From NCBI RefSeq assembly GCF_000981385.1, contig NZ_LATZ01000119.1, forward strand, positions 434,001 to 498,000: DNA of 64,000 bases, read 5' to 3'. Positions 1-8,829 of this stretch are shown here, piece after piece. How positions within the stretch are numbered: position 1 is the first letter of the stretch; each line of letters opens with the position of its first letter. The DNA is from Bacillus sp. SA1-12. GTDB lineage: Bacteria > Bacillota > Bacilli > Bacillales > Bacillaceae. The translations under genes were made by a program, and so were the position numbers. Below the pieces are notes generated by a model, which was not told the DNA's origin, did no database searches, and saw only the letters and a program-made list of their open reading frames with translations.

Positions 1-59
1 TAGAATGTATAGATAATTCTTTATTTTATTATAAAGACAAGAAAGGATATGAATGTCTG

Positions 60-116
60 TGTTGCAGATTGCAACAGATATATCGCCTAACCAAATTAAG
101 TTTGGCTTTTTCATTT
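60..116 (+). terminator. weak terminator of a gene left of the window
   Basis: A 6-bp hairpin TGTTGC/GCAACA (60-75) is followed by a 5-bp hairpin CCAAA/TTTGG (91-105) and a CTTTTTC tract. It is a short stem, so this is a tentative end of a gene lying before the window. No gene is visible between here and the Spx promoter. Confidence 0.35.
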
Positions 117-260
117 GAAATTTTCTTTTCATTGTAAATCCGCATTTTCCTAAATGTACCTCAATAAGAAACGTAGCATGTCAGGCGTTGATTTTAATAG
201 TACTCTTTAAAGTTAACTTATAGGTATTATAAAAAACAAAATATTACCAAAGCTTTTTAG

Positions 261-295
261 TTGACTTAATGAACTGTAAAGATTAATATTACAGT
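261..295 (+). promoter_or_regulatory. promoter with SaiR-like operator, spx operon
   Basis: TTGACT (261-266) and TAATAT (284-289) are separated by 17 bp. A perfect inverted repeat ACTGTAA-N9-TTACAGT (273-295) covers the -10 box, so a bound protein would block RNA polymerase. The same palindrome recurs at 445, 1225 and 1792. The leader to spx would be about 230 nt and contains a small hairpin ATATAAC/GTTATAT (330-346). Confidence 0.65.
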
Positions 296-444
296 AAAGT
301 TGCGGCAAATAAATTCTATGAGATTATTTATATAACTTTGTTATATGTCTTTTGTAAAGCAGATCTTTCTCTAAAATGTATAAATCATTAAGGTAATTAA
401 ACAACATTCTTGATTGAAAAACACTACGGTTTATTTGAAGTTAA

Positions 445-467
445 ACTGTAAGATTTTTTGTTACATT
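445..467 (+). promoter_or_regulatory. second SaiR-like operator upstream of spx
   Basis: ACTGTAA-N9-TTACATT, one base short of a perfect palindrome and with the same 9-bp spacing as the sites at 273 and 1225. It ends about 60 bp before the spx start. No convincing -35/-10 pair accompanies it. Confidence 0.5.
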
Positions 468-525
468 TTATCCCCTAATGTTGAAGCAGGAGGAAATAAA
501 AAAAGATAAAGGAGTGTGTATACGT

Positions 526-921
526 ATGGTGATTATATATACGACACCAAGTTGTACTTCATGCCGAAAAGCAAAAGCTTGGCTTGAGGAACATCAAATT
601 GACTATATTGAAAGAAATATATTGTCTAATCCCTTGTCAATTGATGAAATTAAATCGATTCTTCGCCTAACAGAAGAAGGGACTACCGAGATTATTTCAA
701 CTAATTCAAAATCTTTTCATAAATTAAATGTTAATATCGAATCTCTTTCACTTAATGAATTCTATAAATTAATCATGCAGGATCCTAAAATACTGCGCCG
801 TCCAATTATCCAGGATGAAAAAAGATTGCAGGTTGGATATAACGAGGAAGAAATTCGCAGGTTTCTGCCCCGCAGACTTCGGACAATTTTAAACATCGAA
901 TTGCAAAAAGCAGCAAATTAA
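526..921 (+). CDS. spx: Spx-family RNA polymerase-binding stress regulator (SpxA2-like)
   Basis: 131-residue ArsC/Spx-family protein. Spx binds the RNA polymerase alpha C-terminal domain and redirects transcription during thiol and disulfide stress. The redox switch CTSC is at residues 10-13 and the Spx hallmark [20 protein letters not shown] occurs near residue 92. The ATG at 526 is chosen because AAAGGAG lies just upstream and homologues begin MV(I/T)xYTxPSC; an ATG 48 nt earlier has no ribosome site. The next genes are a small BA3454-like protein and an Rrf2 regulator. That arrangement resembles the spxA2/SaiR locus described in Bacillus anthracis, so this is probably the stress-inducible paralogue rather than the main housekeeping Spx. 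Confidence 0.93.
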   Translation: MVIIYTTPSCTSCRKAKAWLEEHQIDYIERNILSNPLSIDEIKSILRLTEEGTTEIISTNSKSFHKLNVNIESLSLNEFYKLIMQDPKILRRPIIQDEKRLQVGYNEEEIRRFLPRRLRTILNIELQKAAN

Positions 922-979
922 TATGTTTCAGTTGCTCCTATATTTATCTTTATTACTATTTGAAAGGAGGAAGAATCGG

Positions 980-1114
980 ATGATTGAAGTAATCATTACA
1001 GTTAATTATAAAGATAGATATTATCAAACAAATGTCATTGTGAATAAAAATATGACATTTGAAAAAATTAATCGTTTGGCAGAAGAACAAATTAAGAAAC
1101 AATGGAATCTTTAA
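980..1114 (+). CDS. small BA3454-like stress response protein
   Basis: 44-residue protein beginning MIEVIITVNYKDRYYQTNV, preceded by GAAAGGAGGAAG at 961. It lies 58 bp after spx in the same direction and is probably cotranscribed. The size, the beta-strand-like N-terminus and the helix ending KKQWNL fit the short BA3454 family found next to spx paralogues. No biochemical function is established. The family call rests on remembered similarity, not on a search. Confidence 0.7.
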   Translation: MIEVIITVNYKDRYYQTNVIVNKNMTFEKINRLAEEQIKKQWNL

Positions 1115-1212
1115 TTATATAGCCAAAGATTAAAACAATCAGAACAGGCTTTACTGTTGCAATAATTGATTATTATACCTTGTATTCATATCGTGATTAA
1201 ATTTTTAAATGT

Positions 1213-1247
1213 TTGACAAGATGATCTGTAACATTTATTATTACAGT
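1213..1247 (+). promoter_or_regulatory. saiR-like promoter with operator over the -10 box
   Basis: TTGACA (1213-1218), 17-bp spacer, TATTAT (1236-1241). The palindrome CTGTAA-N9-TTACAG (1226-1246) overlaps the -10 exactly as in the promoter at 261. This suggests the Rrf2 regulator represses its own gene. Confidence 0.68.
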
Positions 1248-1334
1248 GTGTTTATAAATAGTAATAAAGATGCAGATAATAATTTTCAATGCAGTAAGAT
1301 AATTAGCATTTTTATTCTTCTTAGGAGGCTGGCC

Positions 1335-1745
1335 ATGAATAGTGATTTTACACTTGCCATTCACAGTTTAACTTTTCTAGCACTGCAGCCAGACCGAATG
1401 TCAACAAGTGATGCTATTTCGGAAAGTGCTGGTGTCCACCCGGTACGCATTCGTAAAGTACTAAGTTTATTAAAGAGACATGGATTTATCAACTCAAAAG
1501 AAGGTACTGGCGGGGGATTTATTTTTGCTCTGGATCTTGGTGAAGTAAATCTCTGGGATATTTATAAGATAACCTCTGTAGGTGCTTTGCAACCTAGATG
1601 TCCTGCATCAAATGAACAATGCATTGTCGGCGCTAACATGCAGAATGTCCTATTTAACATTTTTTTAGGTGCTGAAGAACATTTGGGTAAATATTTAAGG
1701 GAATACACAATGAAAGAAGTTGTCGATCTTGTCAATCAAGGATAA
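1335..1745 (+). CDS. saiR: Rrf2-family regulator, SaiR-like
   Basis: 136-residue Rrf2-type winged-helix regulator. The N-terminus MNSDFTLAIHSLTFLA and the recognition-helix region HPVRIRKVLSLLKRHGFI are typical. A GTGGGF wing and a C-terminal cysteine pair (residues ~94-101: RCPASNEQCIVG) may sense redox. AGGAGG (1323-1328) fixes the start. In Bacillus anthracis the Rrf2 protein SaiR represses spxA2; position beside spx and the shared palindromes make the same role likely here. Orthology is inferred from context, so the gene symbol is tentative. Confidence 0.82.
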   Translation: MNSDFTLAIHSLTFLALQPDRMSTSDAISESAGVHPVRIRKVLSLLKRHGFINSKEGTGGGFIFALDLGEVNLWDIYKITSVGALQPRCPASNEQCIVGANMQNVLFNIFLGAEEHLGKYLREYTMKEVVDLVNQG

Positions 1746-1791
1746 TGAGTGGCCTGAATGATAAATACCGGCAAGCATCTTTTTCTTATAA

Positions 1792-1813
1792 ATGTAATAA
1801 TAATAATTACAGT
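1792..1813 (+). promoter_or_regulatory. third-class SaiR-like operator before the IDEAL gene
   Basis: ATGTAA-N9-TTACAG, one mismatch from the shared CTGTAA-N9-TTACAG. It lies 100 bp upstream of the IDEAL-domain gene. A CTGTAA follows at 1825 and could extend the site. No good -35 box is visible. Confidence 0.42.
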
Positions 1814-1914
1814 TAGACTGAATGCTGTAACTAAAGAATGAGAAGAAGTTTGATAGATGTTCAATAGAATATCTTTCTTAAGAACGATAAATAATGTAAG
1901 AAGGTGAAAAAGGT

Positions 1915-2247
1915 ATGAAAGCCAATAAAAATCAAATGTTAAAAACAGGTGATTGGATTAAGGGGAAATCACAGGACGGTGAATTAATAGTTGGTTATAT
2001 CGAATCACTTGATATCCCAAAAGGAGTAGTTAAGGTTACTGTTGTTACAAGCGATAATAATGAAACGATTGGAAAAACAATTTCAGTATTAGCTAAACAG
2101 ATTAAGAGATTGCCTGATTCAAAAGTGACAAACAAGGAACAACTTTTATTTCTAATAGACTTGGCATTATCAACAGGAGATGAAGAATGGTTTATTGAGC
2201 TTTCTTCTAAGTTAAATTCAATGAAACAGCTTGTTAATGGAAAATGA
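1915..2247 (+). CDS. IDEAL domain-containing protein
   Basis: 110 residues. The C-terminal part (about 75-102) reads LIDLALSTGDEEWFIELSS, a clear IDEAL-domain helix pair (named for the motif l-IDeAL). The N-terminal half (LKTGDWIKGKSQDGEL) looks like a small beta barrel. A GAAGGTG ribosome site precedes the ATG. IDEAL domains occur as small partner or regulator modules in Bacillus and have no known catalytic activity. The upstream palindrome suggests it belongs to the same stress regulon as spx. Confidence 0.75.
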   Translation: MKANKNQMLKTGDWIKGKSQDGELIVGYIESLDIPKGVVKVTVVTSDNNETIGKTISVLAKQIKRLPDSKVTNKEQLLFLIDLALSTGDEEWFIELSSKLNSMKQLVNGK

Positions 2248-2957
2248 TAAACCTTATAGATTAATTAATAGAGATATTTTATAGCCGAAATGCGTTAATG
2301 TTAACAGAGGTATGACAGCAGGATTGACGACCGGGGAAGGTCATTACGCCAATAGGATATTGAGGTTTATCAATTGTCAAAAGTCGTTGTGATAGGAAAA
2401 GCGGAATCGCCTTGCTCAGCAGGTAGAAAAAGGAGAACTTGTATGAGATAAAGCGAGACTAAATCGGGCTTTTTACGGGCAGTTACTATTTTAAGTTTCA
2501 CTTCTTTGATTAATTGCGCAATAAACTGGGGAAAAGGAACTAAGAAACGCTGGAGCTATGAAACGCGGAATAATGAGATTCATTGGTTAGTAAGTTTGAG
2601 AGAGAATTTTATATAGGCTATGAATAATAATCTTCCTGTTTTGGAATGGACATTTAAATTAAATTATTATTCAAGAATATGGCGCGATTGTGAAATAAAA
2701 AACTTAAATTTCTAAATGACTTTATGTAAAAGTATCCTTTATAAATTAGTTAACAACTTTATTTTACCCCCATCTAATATAGGATGGGGGTATAGGTGTT
2801 AGAAATGTAAACATAAATAACTTTTTCTATCTTGACAATTCCTTATTGCAGGTGGCGACAGGCTTCGCTGGTACTAGCCAAGCGAAAAGAGATGATTCAT
2901 TGCCACGATCATAAACATAAAATATTGCAAAAATGTTGATAGACTTTTTACAAAGCC
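2248..2957. other. gene-free stretch with degraded sequence
   Basis: No intact gene. Short remnants are visible, such as MTAGLTTGEGHYANRIL around 2310-2350. There is also a stretch GAAAAGCGGAATCGCC near 2396 that resembles a dispersed Bacillus repeat core. A perfect 10-bp hairpin TACCCCCATC/GATGGGGGTA lies at 2765-2792 without a U-tract, so it is not a normal terminator. Confidence 0.4.
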
Positions 2958-2989
2958 TTATATATTGTAAATCATATAAGGAGATGAAA

Positions 2990-3453
2990 ATATTATTTGT
3001 ATGAATTTTCGTATTTTTGCGTAAAAGGAATAAAATGAGTCAGGAAATATGAGCGGTGAGGGTAAACGTATCGCGTCAGACCATTGCAAAGTGGGAAAAC
3101 GAAGAGGCATTGCCTGATATTCAAAAATGTAAACTGTTAGCCGAAATCTTTCAGGTAACATTGGATTAGTCATCCTGTGATATGTTTGAAGAAGAGGTAC
3201 AGCAGCTGGGCATAAAGGGAAAACAATTCTTTGACGTTGTAAAAGCAGGGGAGCGAGGACATATTGTTATTCCAAAACAAGCACGGGAAATGTATCAGAT
3301 TAAAGCCGGTGAAAGCTTGTTGTTTTAGGGGAAGATGCAACAGGGGATAAATCATACATGGAAAATGCGCGTAAACTTTCTGTGCACTTTCGAAATGCCT
3401 ACGGAGCAGCAGAAGTGCCAATATCATATTGGCTAAAAATTGAGGAGAACTGA
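2990..3453 (+). pseudogene. broken XRE-type regulator fused to an AbrB-like domain
   Basis: Translation gives NVSRQTIAKWENEEALPD, the classic HTH_3 recognition region. It is followed by GHIVIPKQAREMYQIKAGE, an AbrB/SpoVT-like swapped-hairpin domain. The reading frame contains stop codons after EI and after VTLD. A one-base loss at LLF(L)GED shifts the end. The intact family is a short transcriptional regulator with an HTH plus AbrB module. The remnant runs directly into the ribosome site of the GNAT gene, so the two were probably one operon. Confidence 0.7.
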
Positions 3454-3455
3454 TA

Positions 3456-3896
3456 ATGAAACTTAACCTATTTGAAGATAAGGACCTCTTAACATGCACA
3501 AACACCTTTATCCATGTGTTTAATCAAGAACCATGGAATGATGAATGGGAGAAAGAAACTGCAAAGAACTATTTACTTGACTTCACGAATACCCCAGGTT
3601 TTAAAGGCATCGTCGCTGTAGATGGGGAAGAGATGATTGGCTTTATATTTGGTACTTGCAAGCATTGGTGGAGAGGAGACGAATTTTTTATTAATGAAAT
3701 GTGTGTTAGGGTAGAGGAACAAAATACCGGTATTGGATCTAAGCTGATGAAATTCTTAATAGAAGAACTAGAATCAGATGGCGTAAGGACCATCTCATTA
3801 TTAACCGACAGAGGTATTCCTGCCGAAGACTTTTATAAGAAACACGGATTTTCAGAGTTTGAAAGATTAATGTTTTTAAGCAGGAGCGTTAAGTAA
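3456..3896 (+). CDS. GNAT-family N-acetyltransferase
   Basis: 146 residues. The acetyl-CoA-binding motif A is seen as VRVEEQNTGIGSKLMKFLIE (about 85-104), and a C-terminal FYKKHGFSEFERL gives motif B. Preceded by GAGGAG. GNAT enzymes transfer acetyl from acetyl-CoA to an amine; the substrate cannot be told. Upstream lies the broken XRE-AbrB regulator, downstream a good terminator, so it is now the only working gene of its unit. Confidence 0.85.
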   Translation: MKLNLFEDKDLLTCTNTFIHVFNQEPWNDEWEKETAKNYLLDFTNTPGFKGIVAVDGEEMIGFIFGTCKHWWRGDEFFINEMCVRVEEQNTGIGSKLMKFLIEELESDGVRTISLLTDRGIPAEDFYKKHGFSEFERLMFLSRSVK

Positions 3897-3999
3897 AAAG
3901 GAATTTAACCTTTATGATGGAAATATTGCACATACGTTTCACAAGGAATGGTGAGTGTTTAGAGAACGAACATGCCAACTTTTGAAAGAACCCTAAAAT

Positions 4000-4034
4000 A
4001 ACCTTGAATGGCTCTAGCTGTTCAAGGTTTTTAT
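4000..4034 (+). terminator. rho-independent terminator after the GNAT gene
   Basis: Nine-base-pair stem AACCTTGAA/TTCAAGGTT with a 12-nt loop, followed by TTTATT. It ends the GNAT transcript about 100 bp after its stop. Confidence 0.75.
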
Positions 4035-4529
4035 TGAATATGTCCAGTAAGGGAGAGAAGGCTTAAGAGGAACCTTGTAAGCAAAAGCTGCGAGTGCCTC
4101 TCTTAAGAAGACAGGTCAAACTGCCATTACTTGCAGAAAGTACTCGAAATCATCCTTTTATTGATGGAAAAAGTCAGTTTATGCGCTTGCCCAGGAAATT
4201 TTGCTTGCCAAGATTGCCTTGATCATTTTTTCAATAAAGATGACAGTGATCTTGAAACTAGATGAAAATAAAAGATTGATGTTGGCTGGAAGAAAATCCA
4301 TATGGCTTACTTAGTTATTCAACAAAAAAGAGTTATTGTTCAGATAAATGCACTTCTTTTACTGTTTTTTAAACAAACGTTTAATTAAAAGTTGCTGGTT
4401 ACGTATTTTCTAACTTCAAAGACAGTTAACGAGAAAAATATTATGTTAACCAAAATGTTGAGAGCTTTCCTTTTTTACGCGAGTAGGTAAAAATATGATA
4501 AAGAACCCCAATAAAAAAGGAGCATATCC
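4035..4529. other. gene-free stretch
   Basis: Only scattered short open frames with stops are visible on both strands. An imperfect inverted repeat CTTAAGAGG/CCTCTCTTAAG occurs near 4062-4104. I see no recognisable product. Confidence 0.35.
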
Positions 4530-5408
4530 ATGAATAAGCTGATTGAAAGAGGCTTAAAGCAATTAGGAGACCTCGGAAAAATTGACACCCTAAAGCCTGT
4601 TTCAGGTGGAGATATAAATGAAGCTTTTTATATAAAAACAAAGGGCAATGAATATTTTGTTAAATTAAATCAACAAGTAAATACAGATTTTTTTCAGTTT
4701 GAGGCAGAAGGGCTTCGGCTCATCAAACAGACAAACACAATCGATGTCCCAACCATTTATGGTGTATTAGATAATAAAGAGGCGCCAATGCTATGGATGG
4801 AATGGATTAGTGGTACGGAAAATGAAGAAACAGAAAAATTGTTGGGTGAAAGGCTTGCAGCTTTACATTTATATGAAGGTCAAGGATATGGATTTGAAAA
4901 ACAAAGTTACATCGGAAAATTAAAGCAAGAAAATAAGCTATTGGATAACTGGGTTACCTATTATCGCGACATACGATTAATGGGTCAATTGAAAATCGGT
5001 CACTCACTAAAAAAAATCACAGGAAGACGAGAAAAACAATTACTCAAATTAATTGAAAGAATAGACGAATGGCTCCCAGAAAAACCGAAATCAAGTATCT
5101 TGCATGGTGATTTATGGGGAGGAAATTGGATTGCAGGAAAAAATGGTGCCCCGTATTTAATTGATCCTTCTGTATTGTACGGAGATCATGAGTTTGAAAT
5201 GGCTTTTACTGAATTATTTGGCGGCTTTTCTAAACAATTCTATGATGCGTATACTTCCATCTACCCACTATCTGCCGAATACCAGAACAGAAAAGAGCTT
5301 TATCAATTATACTATTTGCTCGTTCATTTAAACATGTTTGGAGAAAAGTACTGCAATGCGGTGGATCGTATTTTAACGAAATATGTAGGGGATTATGGAA
5401 GTATATAA
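4530..5408 (+). CDS. fructosamine/ketosamine-3-kinase family protein
   Basis: 292 residues, the usual length for the FN3K family. This is an APH-like kinase fold that phosphorylates C3 of ketosamines on glycated amines, destabilising the adduct (deglycation). Visible motifs are GGDINEAFYI near residue 27, YFVKLN with the ATP-anchoring lysine, HGDLWGGNW (catalytic Asp, about 193-201), and LIDPSVLYGD replacing the DFG-like metal site. AAAAAGGAGC precedes the start. It stands alone, followed by its own terminator. Confidence 0.9.
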   Translation: MNKLIERGLKQLGDLGKIDTLKPVSGGDINEAFYIKTKGNEYFVKLNQQVNTDFFQFEAEGLRLIKQTNTIDVPTIYGVLDNKEAPMLWMEWISGTENEETEKLLGERLAALHLYEGQGYGFEKQSYIGKLKQENKLLDNWVTYYRDIRLMGQLKIGHSLKKITGRREKQLLKLIERIDEWLPEKPKSSILHGDLWGGNWIAGKNGAPYLIDPSVLYGDHEFEMAFTELFGGFSKQFYDAYTSIYPLSAEYQNRKELYQLYYLLVHLNMFGEKYCNAVDRILTKYVGDYGSI

Positions 5409-5492
5409 CAATGAGAGCTTTCTATTAAATGAATATCCTTAATAGAGCAACAGAAAACAGGAAGGTAGCCCTTCAAATAATCAGCAAAAAAG

Positions 5493-5522
5493 AAGTCGAT
5501 CCATCAATGGAATCGACTTTTT
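5493..5522 (+). terminator. terminator after the fructosamine kinase
   Basis: Stem AAGTCGAT/ATCGACTT with an inner CCAT/ATGG pairing, followed by TTTT. Confidence 0.8.
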
Positions 5523-5649
5523 AAGATATGATAACATTTTATACTTAGTTTTTTGTGTCTAGCTACTCATCTATTGAAGGCAATGAAGGCATTCTATTCA
5601 TGTGCGTCTTATTTGCGCTAAGCTGATCAAAGCACTTACGCTTTTCTGT

Positions 5650-7161
5650 TTAAACAGTCTCAGCCTTCATTTGCTTATTTCCTTGCTGATTTAACTTCCT
5701 AACCGCTTCTTTACTTGTGTCAACACGTTTAACAAATAGGGCTAATAGGAGAGCCACAATATTAATACCTAAAGCGACATAGAAGGAGTATTGTATCCCA
5801 GCTAATAAAGCTTTTTGTGTTAACAACGCTTGAGCAGCTGTTGTCATCGTTGTTGGATCAACACCTGACATTAGGCTTTCAGCTTCCGTTTTTGTTACTG
5901 AGTTCATAATCGTAACAAGAACAGCAGTACCGATCGAACCTGAAACTTGCTGAGCTGTATTGTTAACAGCAGTACCGTGTGGATTTAATACAGTTGGCAA
6001 TTGATTTAAACCATTTGTCATAATTGGCATCATAACCATTGACATCCCAAACATGCGCAATGTGTAAATAAGAATAATATAGGTGTGACTAGAGTCAAGT
6101 TGTAAGTGTGCTAACATGTAAGTTGAAACAGCGGTAATGGCCAAGCCTACTACAGCAAGAAGACGCGGGCCAAATTTATCAAAGAGCTTACCTGTAATAG
6201 GGGACATCAAGCCCATAATAATCGCACCAGGCAGCATCATTAATCCTGAATCGAGCGGTGATATGCCACGTACATTTTGAACATATGCCGGTGTTAAAAT
6301 CATCCCTGAGAACATCGCCACTGCGTTAACAATGGCAATAACTGAACCAAGAGCAAACATTGGGTACTTATATACACGCAAATCTAACAATGGTTCTTCC
6401 ATTTTAAATTGACGATAGATAAAGGCAGCTAAGGCAATCGCCCCAACAATGAGAGTGGTTAAGACGATGGCATCAGTCCAGCCATCAGAGCTTGCCGCAC
6501 TGAAACCATAAAGTAATCCGCCAAAACCGATTGAAGATAAAATAACTGAAATGTAATCAAGCTTCGCGTTTTTATTTTGTTCCATCACATTTTCAAGCTT
6601 CCAAACCGCTAATAATAGCGTAATCACAGCTAATGGTAAAATCATTTCGAACAGTAAACGCCAGTTATAATGTTCGACAATATAACCTGATAATGTCGGC
6701 CCAATGGCTGGCGCGGTAATCATAACTAATCCGAAAACCCCCATTGCTGTACCGCGTTTTTCACGCGGGAAGCTGACAAGCATAATATTCATCAATAACG
6801 GACCCATGACCGAGGAACCTGCTGCTTGGATCATACGCCCAGTAAGCAGGACACCGAAGTTTGGTGCAAAGGCTGCTAATGCTGTACCTAAGGTGAAAAT
6901 GACCATTGATGTCAAATATAAGCTGCGGTTTGAAAACCGCGTTAATAAAAAGGCTGACGCCGGAATTAAGACACCGCTGACAAGCATATAACCAGTTGCA
7001 AGCCACTGGATCGTAGAATAATTTTTAATACCTAAATCGGCCATAATTGAAGGCAGTGCCACATTTAAAAGCGAGTTGTTTAGAAAAGATACGAACGCAC
7101 CGACAAATAAGATCGCAATCATCAAATAGGGCGGTTTCTTATGTTGTAATTCTGTTTCCAT
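5650..7161 (-). CDS. DHA2-family MFS multidrug efflux transporter
   Basis: 503 residues with about 14 hydrophobic segments, the length and topology of EmrB/QacA/LmrB drug:H+ antiporters. DHA2 signatures are visible: GRMIQAAGSSVMGPLLMN followed by PREKRGTAMG (motif A-like), and the antiporter motif C region APAIGPTLSGYI near residue 158. AAGGGGA precedes the ATG. It is the last gene of tetR-microORF-MFS, all on the minus strand, so its expression should be lifted when the TetR repressor releases its operators. Drug range cannot be read from sequence. Confidence 0.9.
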   Translation of the reverse strand: METELQHKKPPYLMIAILFVGAFVSFLNNSLLNVALPSIMADLGIKNYSTIQWLATGYMLVSGVLIPASAFLLTRFSNRSLYLTSMVIFTLGTALAAFAPNFGVLLTGRMIQAAGSSVMGPLLMNIMLVSFPREKRGTAMGVFGLVMITAPAIGPTLSGYIVEHYNWRLLFEMILPLAVITLLLAVWKLENVMEQNKNAKLDYISVILSSIGFGGLLYGFSAASSDGWTDAIVLTTLIVGAIALAAFIYRQFKMEEPLLDLRVYKYPMFALGSVIAIVNAVAMFSGMILTPAYVQNVRGISPLDSGLMMLPGAIIMGLMSPITGKLFDKFGPRLLAVVGLAITAVSTYMLAHLQLDSSHTYIILIYTLRMFGMSMVMMPIMTNGLNQLPTVLNPHGTAVNNTAQQVSGSIGTAVLVTIMNSVTKTEAESLMSGVDPTTMTTAAQALLTQKALLAGIQYSFYVALGINIVALLLALFVKRVDTSKEAVRKLNQQGNKQMKAETV

Positions 7162-7190
7162 CTATCTATCCCCTTATTTTATAAAATTCT

Positions 7191-7337
7191 TTAAGGATTA
7201 CCCATGCATTCTTTACTCGACATGTCCAGAAAGGCAGGTCGTTTACATAATTGTGCATGAATTCCTTGTTTTTTAAGTCTTTCTACAATTTTTTTAAAAT
7301 CAATCGATTCTTTTTTTGTTCTATTATGTGATTCCAT
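7191..7337 (-). CDS. 48-residue ORF translationally coupled to tetR
   Basis: The start codon overlaps the tetR stop (TGATG), a classic coupling arrangement. The ORF ends 30 bp before the MFS start. The product begins MESHNRTKKESIDFKKIVER, is basic and helical at the N-terminus, and has two cysteines near the C-terminus. I do not recognise it. It may be a real small protein or only a translational bridge. Confidence 0.4.
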   Translation of the reverse strand: MESHNRTKKESIDFKKIVERLKKQGIHAQLCKRPAFLDMSSKECMGNP

Positions 7338-7957
7338 CAGTGATCTTCCTTTTGAAGCCCTCTTTTTAGCAGTTCAATTTGTAACATATAATTTTCCAAA
7401 GCTTCTTCATCACTTGATTCCTTTACAAACACCTGAATAAGGTTTTGAAAGGTGACTGCACTTATAATTTTCATAACCTGCTGGAGTTCCCGTTCATCTT
7501 GAATGTTCAATTTTTCCCGGTTAATCAGGTTAATCGTACTTAAATACTGATTTTTCTGATTCTCCATGTAGATATTATTTGCTAATGTTTTTTCTTTTTT
7601 ATAGTTCATATTTAAAAACACATTTTTAAAAAAGTTTTTGTGTTCCGCCTCTCTGTGCCTCTTGATCATAAAGCGGAAAATCCCAATAAAGGTTTCAAAT
7701 AAATCTCCGTTTTTCTCCTTCAAAATCGAGATAAACCGCTCATGATTTTTTTCCGCAAGCTGATTTAATAGGTAAAAGAATAAATCCTCCTTATCCTCAA
7801 AATATTGATAAAAACTGCCTCTTGGGATTCCCGCTTTTTTAATAATATTGGCAATCGATGCTTCATGTAAGGGAACCCTGGAGAATTCTTCTTTAGCAGA
7901 TTGAATTAAGATGTCCTGTTTATCTTTAGCTAAGTGAAAAAACGTTTGTTTTGGCAT
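7337..7957 (-). CDS. TetR/AcrR-family transcriptional repressor
   Basis: 206 residues. The N-terminal helix-turn-helix contains IANIIKKAGIPRGSFYQYF (about 37-55), typical of TetR. The C-terminal ligand domain is hydrophobic and variable. It leads a minus-strand operon with the DHA2 pump. Three perfect 13-15-bp palindromes precede it, one inside its own promoter spacer, indicating autorepression and induction by a pump substrate. Confidence 0.9.
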   Translation of the reverse strand: MPKQTFFHLAKDKQDILIQSAKEEFSRVPLHEASIANIIKKAGIPRGSFYQYFEDKEDLFFYLLNQLAEKNHERFISILKEKNGDLFETFIGIFRFMIKRHREAEHKNFFKNVFLNMNYKKEKTLANNIYMENQKNQYLSTINLINREKLNIQDERELQQVMKIISAVTFQNLIQVFVKESSDEEALENYMLQIELLKRGLQKEDH

Positions 7958-7983
7958 AGTAAATGATTCTCCTTATTCAAAAG

Positions 7984-8065
7984 TGACACCGTGTCATAGT
8001 TAAGCACATACAAATTATATATGACACAGTGTCATAAAGTCAATATAAATATGACACTGTGTCAT
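7984..8065 (-). promoter_or_regulatory. tetR-pump promoter with three TetR operators
   Basis: On the minus strand TTGACT (8043-8038) and TATAAT (8019-8014) are 18 bp apart. Three copies of the palindrome TGACAC-N-GTGTCA are centred at 7990, 8028 and 8058. The middle one fills the promoter spacer, and the outer ones flank the -35 and the early transcribed region. This is a strong repressor site array. Confidence 0.88.
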
Positions 8066-8276
8066 ATTTTTGTATTAAATGGATGTAAGCTAAGTAATTG
8101 ATTGGTGATTGTCATTTTTTCAGCGATGGTAAAATAGTCAGTTAAAAAGGTCACCATGGTTTCACAACATGAAATAATGCTTATTAGTTAACCGGCAGAT
8201 TCATTAACAAGAAAAGGAAATAAGCATCGTTGTATAGAATTAATTAGTCAATTCATATTCTTGGAGGGATGACTGA

Positions 8277-8828
8277 ATGGCTGAATTAATTTATCATGTT
8301 GCTGTTTCACTAGACAACTTTATTGCAGATCAAGCGATGATCGATGGAAATATTACGGATTCTCACTTTTTATTTGAAGGAGAGCATGTACCGGATTTTT
8401 TATCTGATATTCAGCATTACGATGCTGTGTTGATGGGCGGAAAAACATATGAGTTTGGTTTTAAATTCGGTGCTAATCCAGGTGAACCGGGATATAAGGG
8501 CATCAAACATTATATCTTTTCAAGCTCCATGCAGTTTGAGTCAAATGAGGAAGTCGAACTTATCAAAGAAGATGCGATTGGGTTTACTAAGAATCTCAAA
8601 CAAAAAGAGAACGGGAAGATTTGGCTTTGCGGTGGGGGAGAATTGGCAGGATCGTTACTGAAACATAAACTGATTGATCAATTAGTGTTAAAGGTGAATC
8701 CAATTATTGTCGGTGGAGGTATTTCATTGTTTGGCAACGAAAAGCCATGTTTGAGATTAAAGTTAGCGGACATGAAACAGTATTCTAATGGGGTCCTCAA
8801 ACCGACTTATCATATTATTTATACATAG
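8277..8828 (+). CDS. dihydrofolate reductase-like (RibD C-terminal domain) protein
   Basis: 183 residues. The N-terminus reads VAVSLDNFIAD as in DHFR/RibD-C enzymes. VLMGGKTYEFG and IWLCGGGELAGSLL form the NADPH-binding segments, and LVLKVNPIIVGGGISLF is the conserved C-terminal strand pair. TTGGAGGGATGAC precedes the ATG. Members reduce pterin- or pyrimidine-like substrates with NADPH, but the true substrate of these stand-alone proteins is unknown. It faces away from the tetR operon. Confidence 0.85.
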   Translation: MAELIYHVAVSLDNFIADQAMIDGNITDSHFLFEGEHVPDFLSDIQHYDAVLMGGKTYEFGFKFGANPGEPGYKGIKHYIFSSSMQFESNEEVELIKEDAIGFTKNLKQKENGKIWLCGGGELAGSLLKHKLIDQLVLKVNPIIVGGGISLFGNEKPCLRLKLADMKQYSNGVLKPTYHIIYT

Positions 8829-8829
8829 G

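Noticed and set aside
2765-2792. terminator at the GGATGGGGG hairpin
   Set aside because: The 10-bp stem is perfect but neither strand has a U-tract after it, so I list it only as a hairpin in the gene-free stretch.
6704-7006. ORFs of 81-95 codons within the MFS gene
   Set aside because: They are shadows of the transporter in other frames, without ribosome sites.
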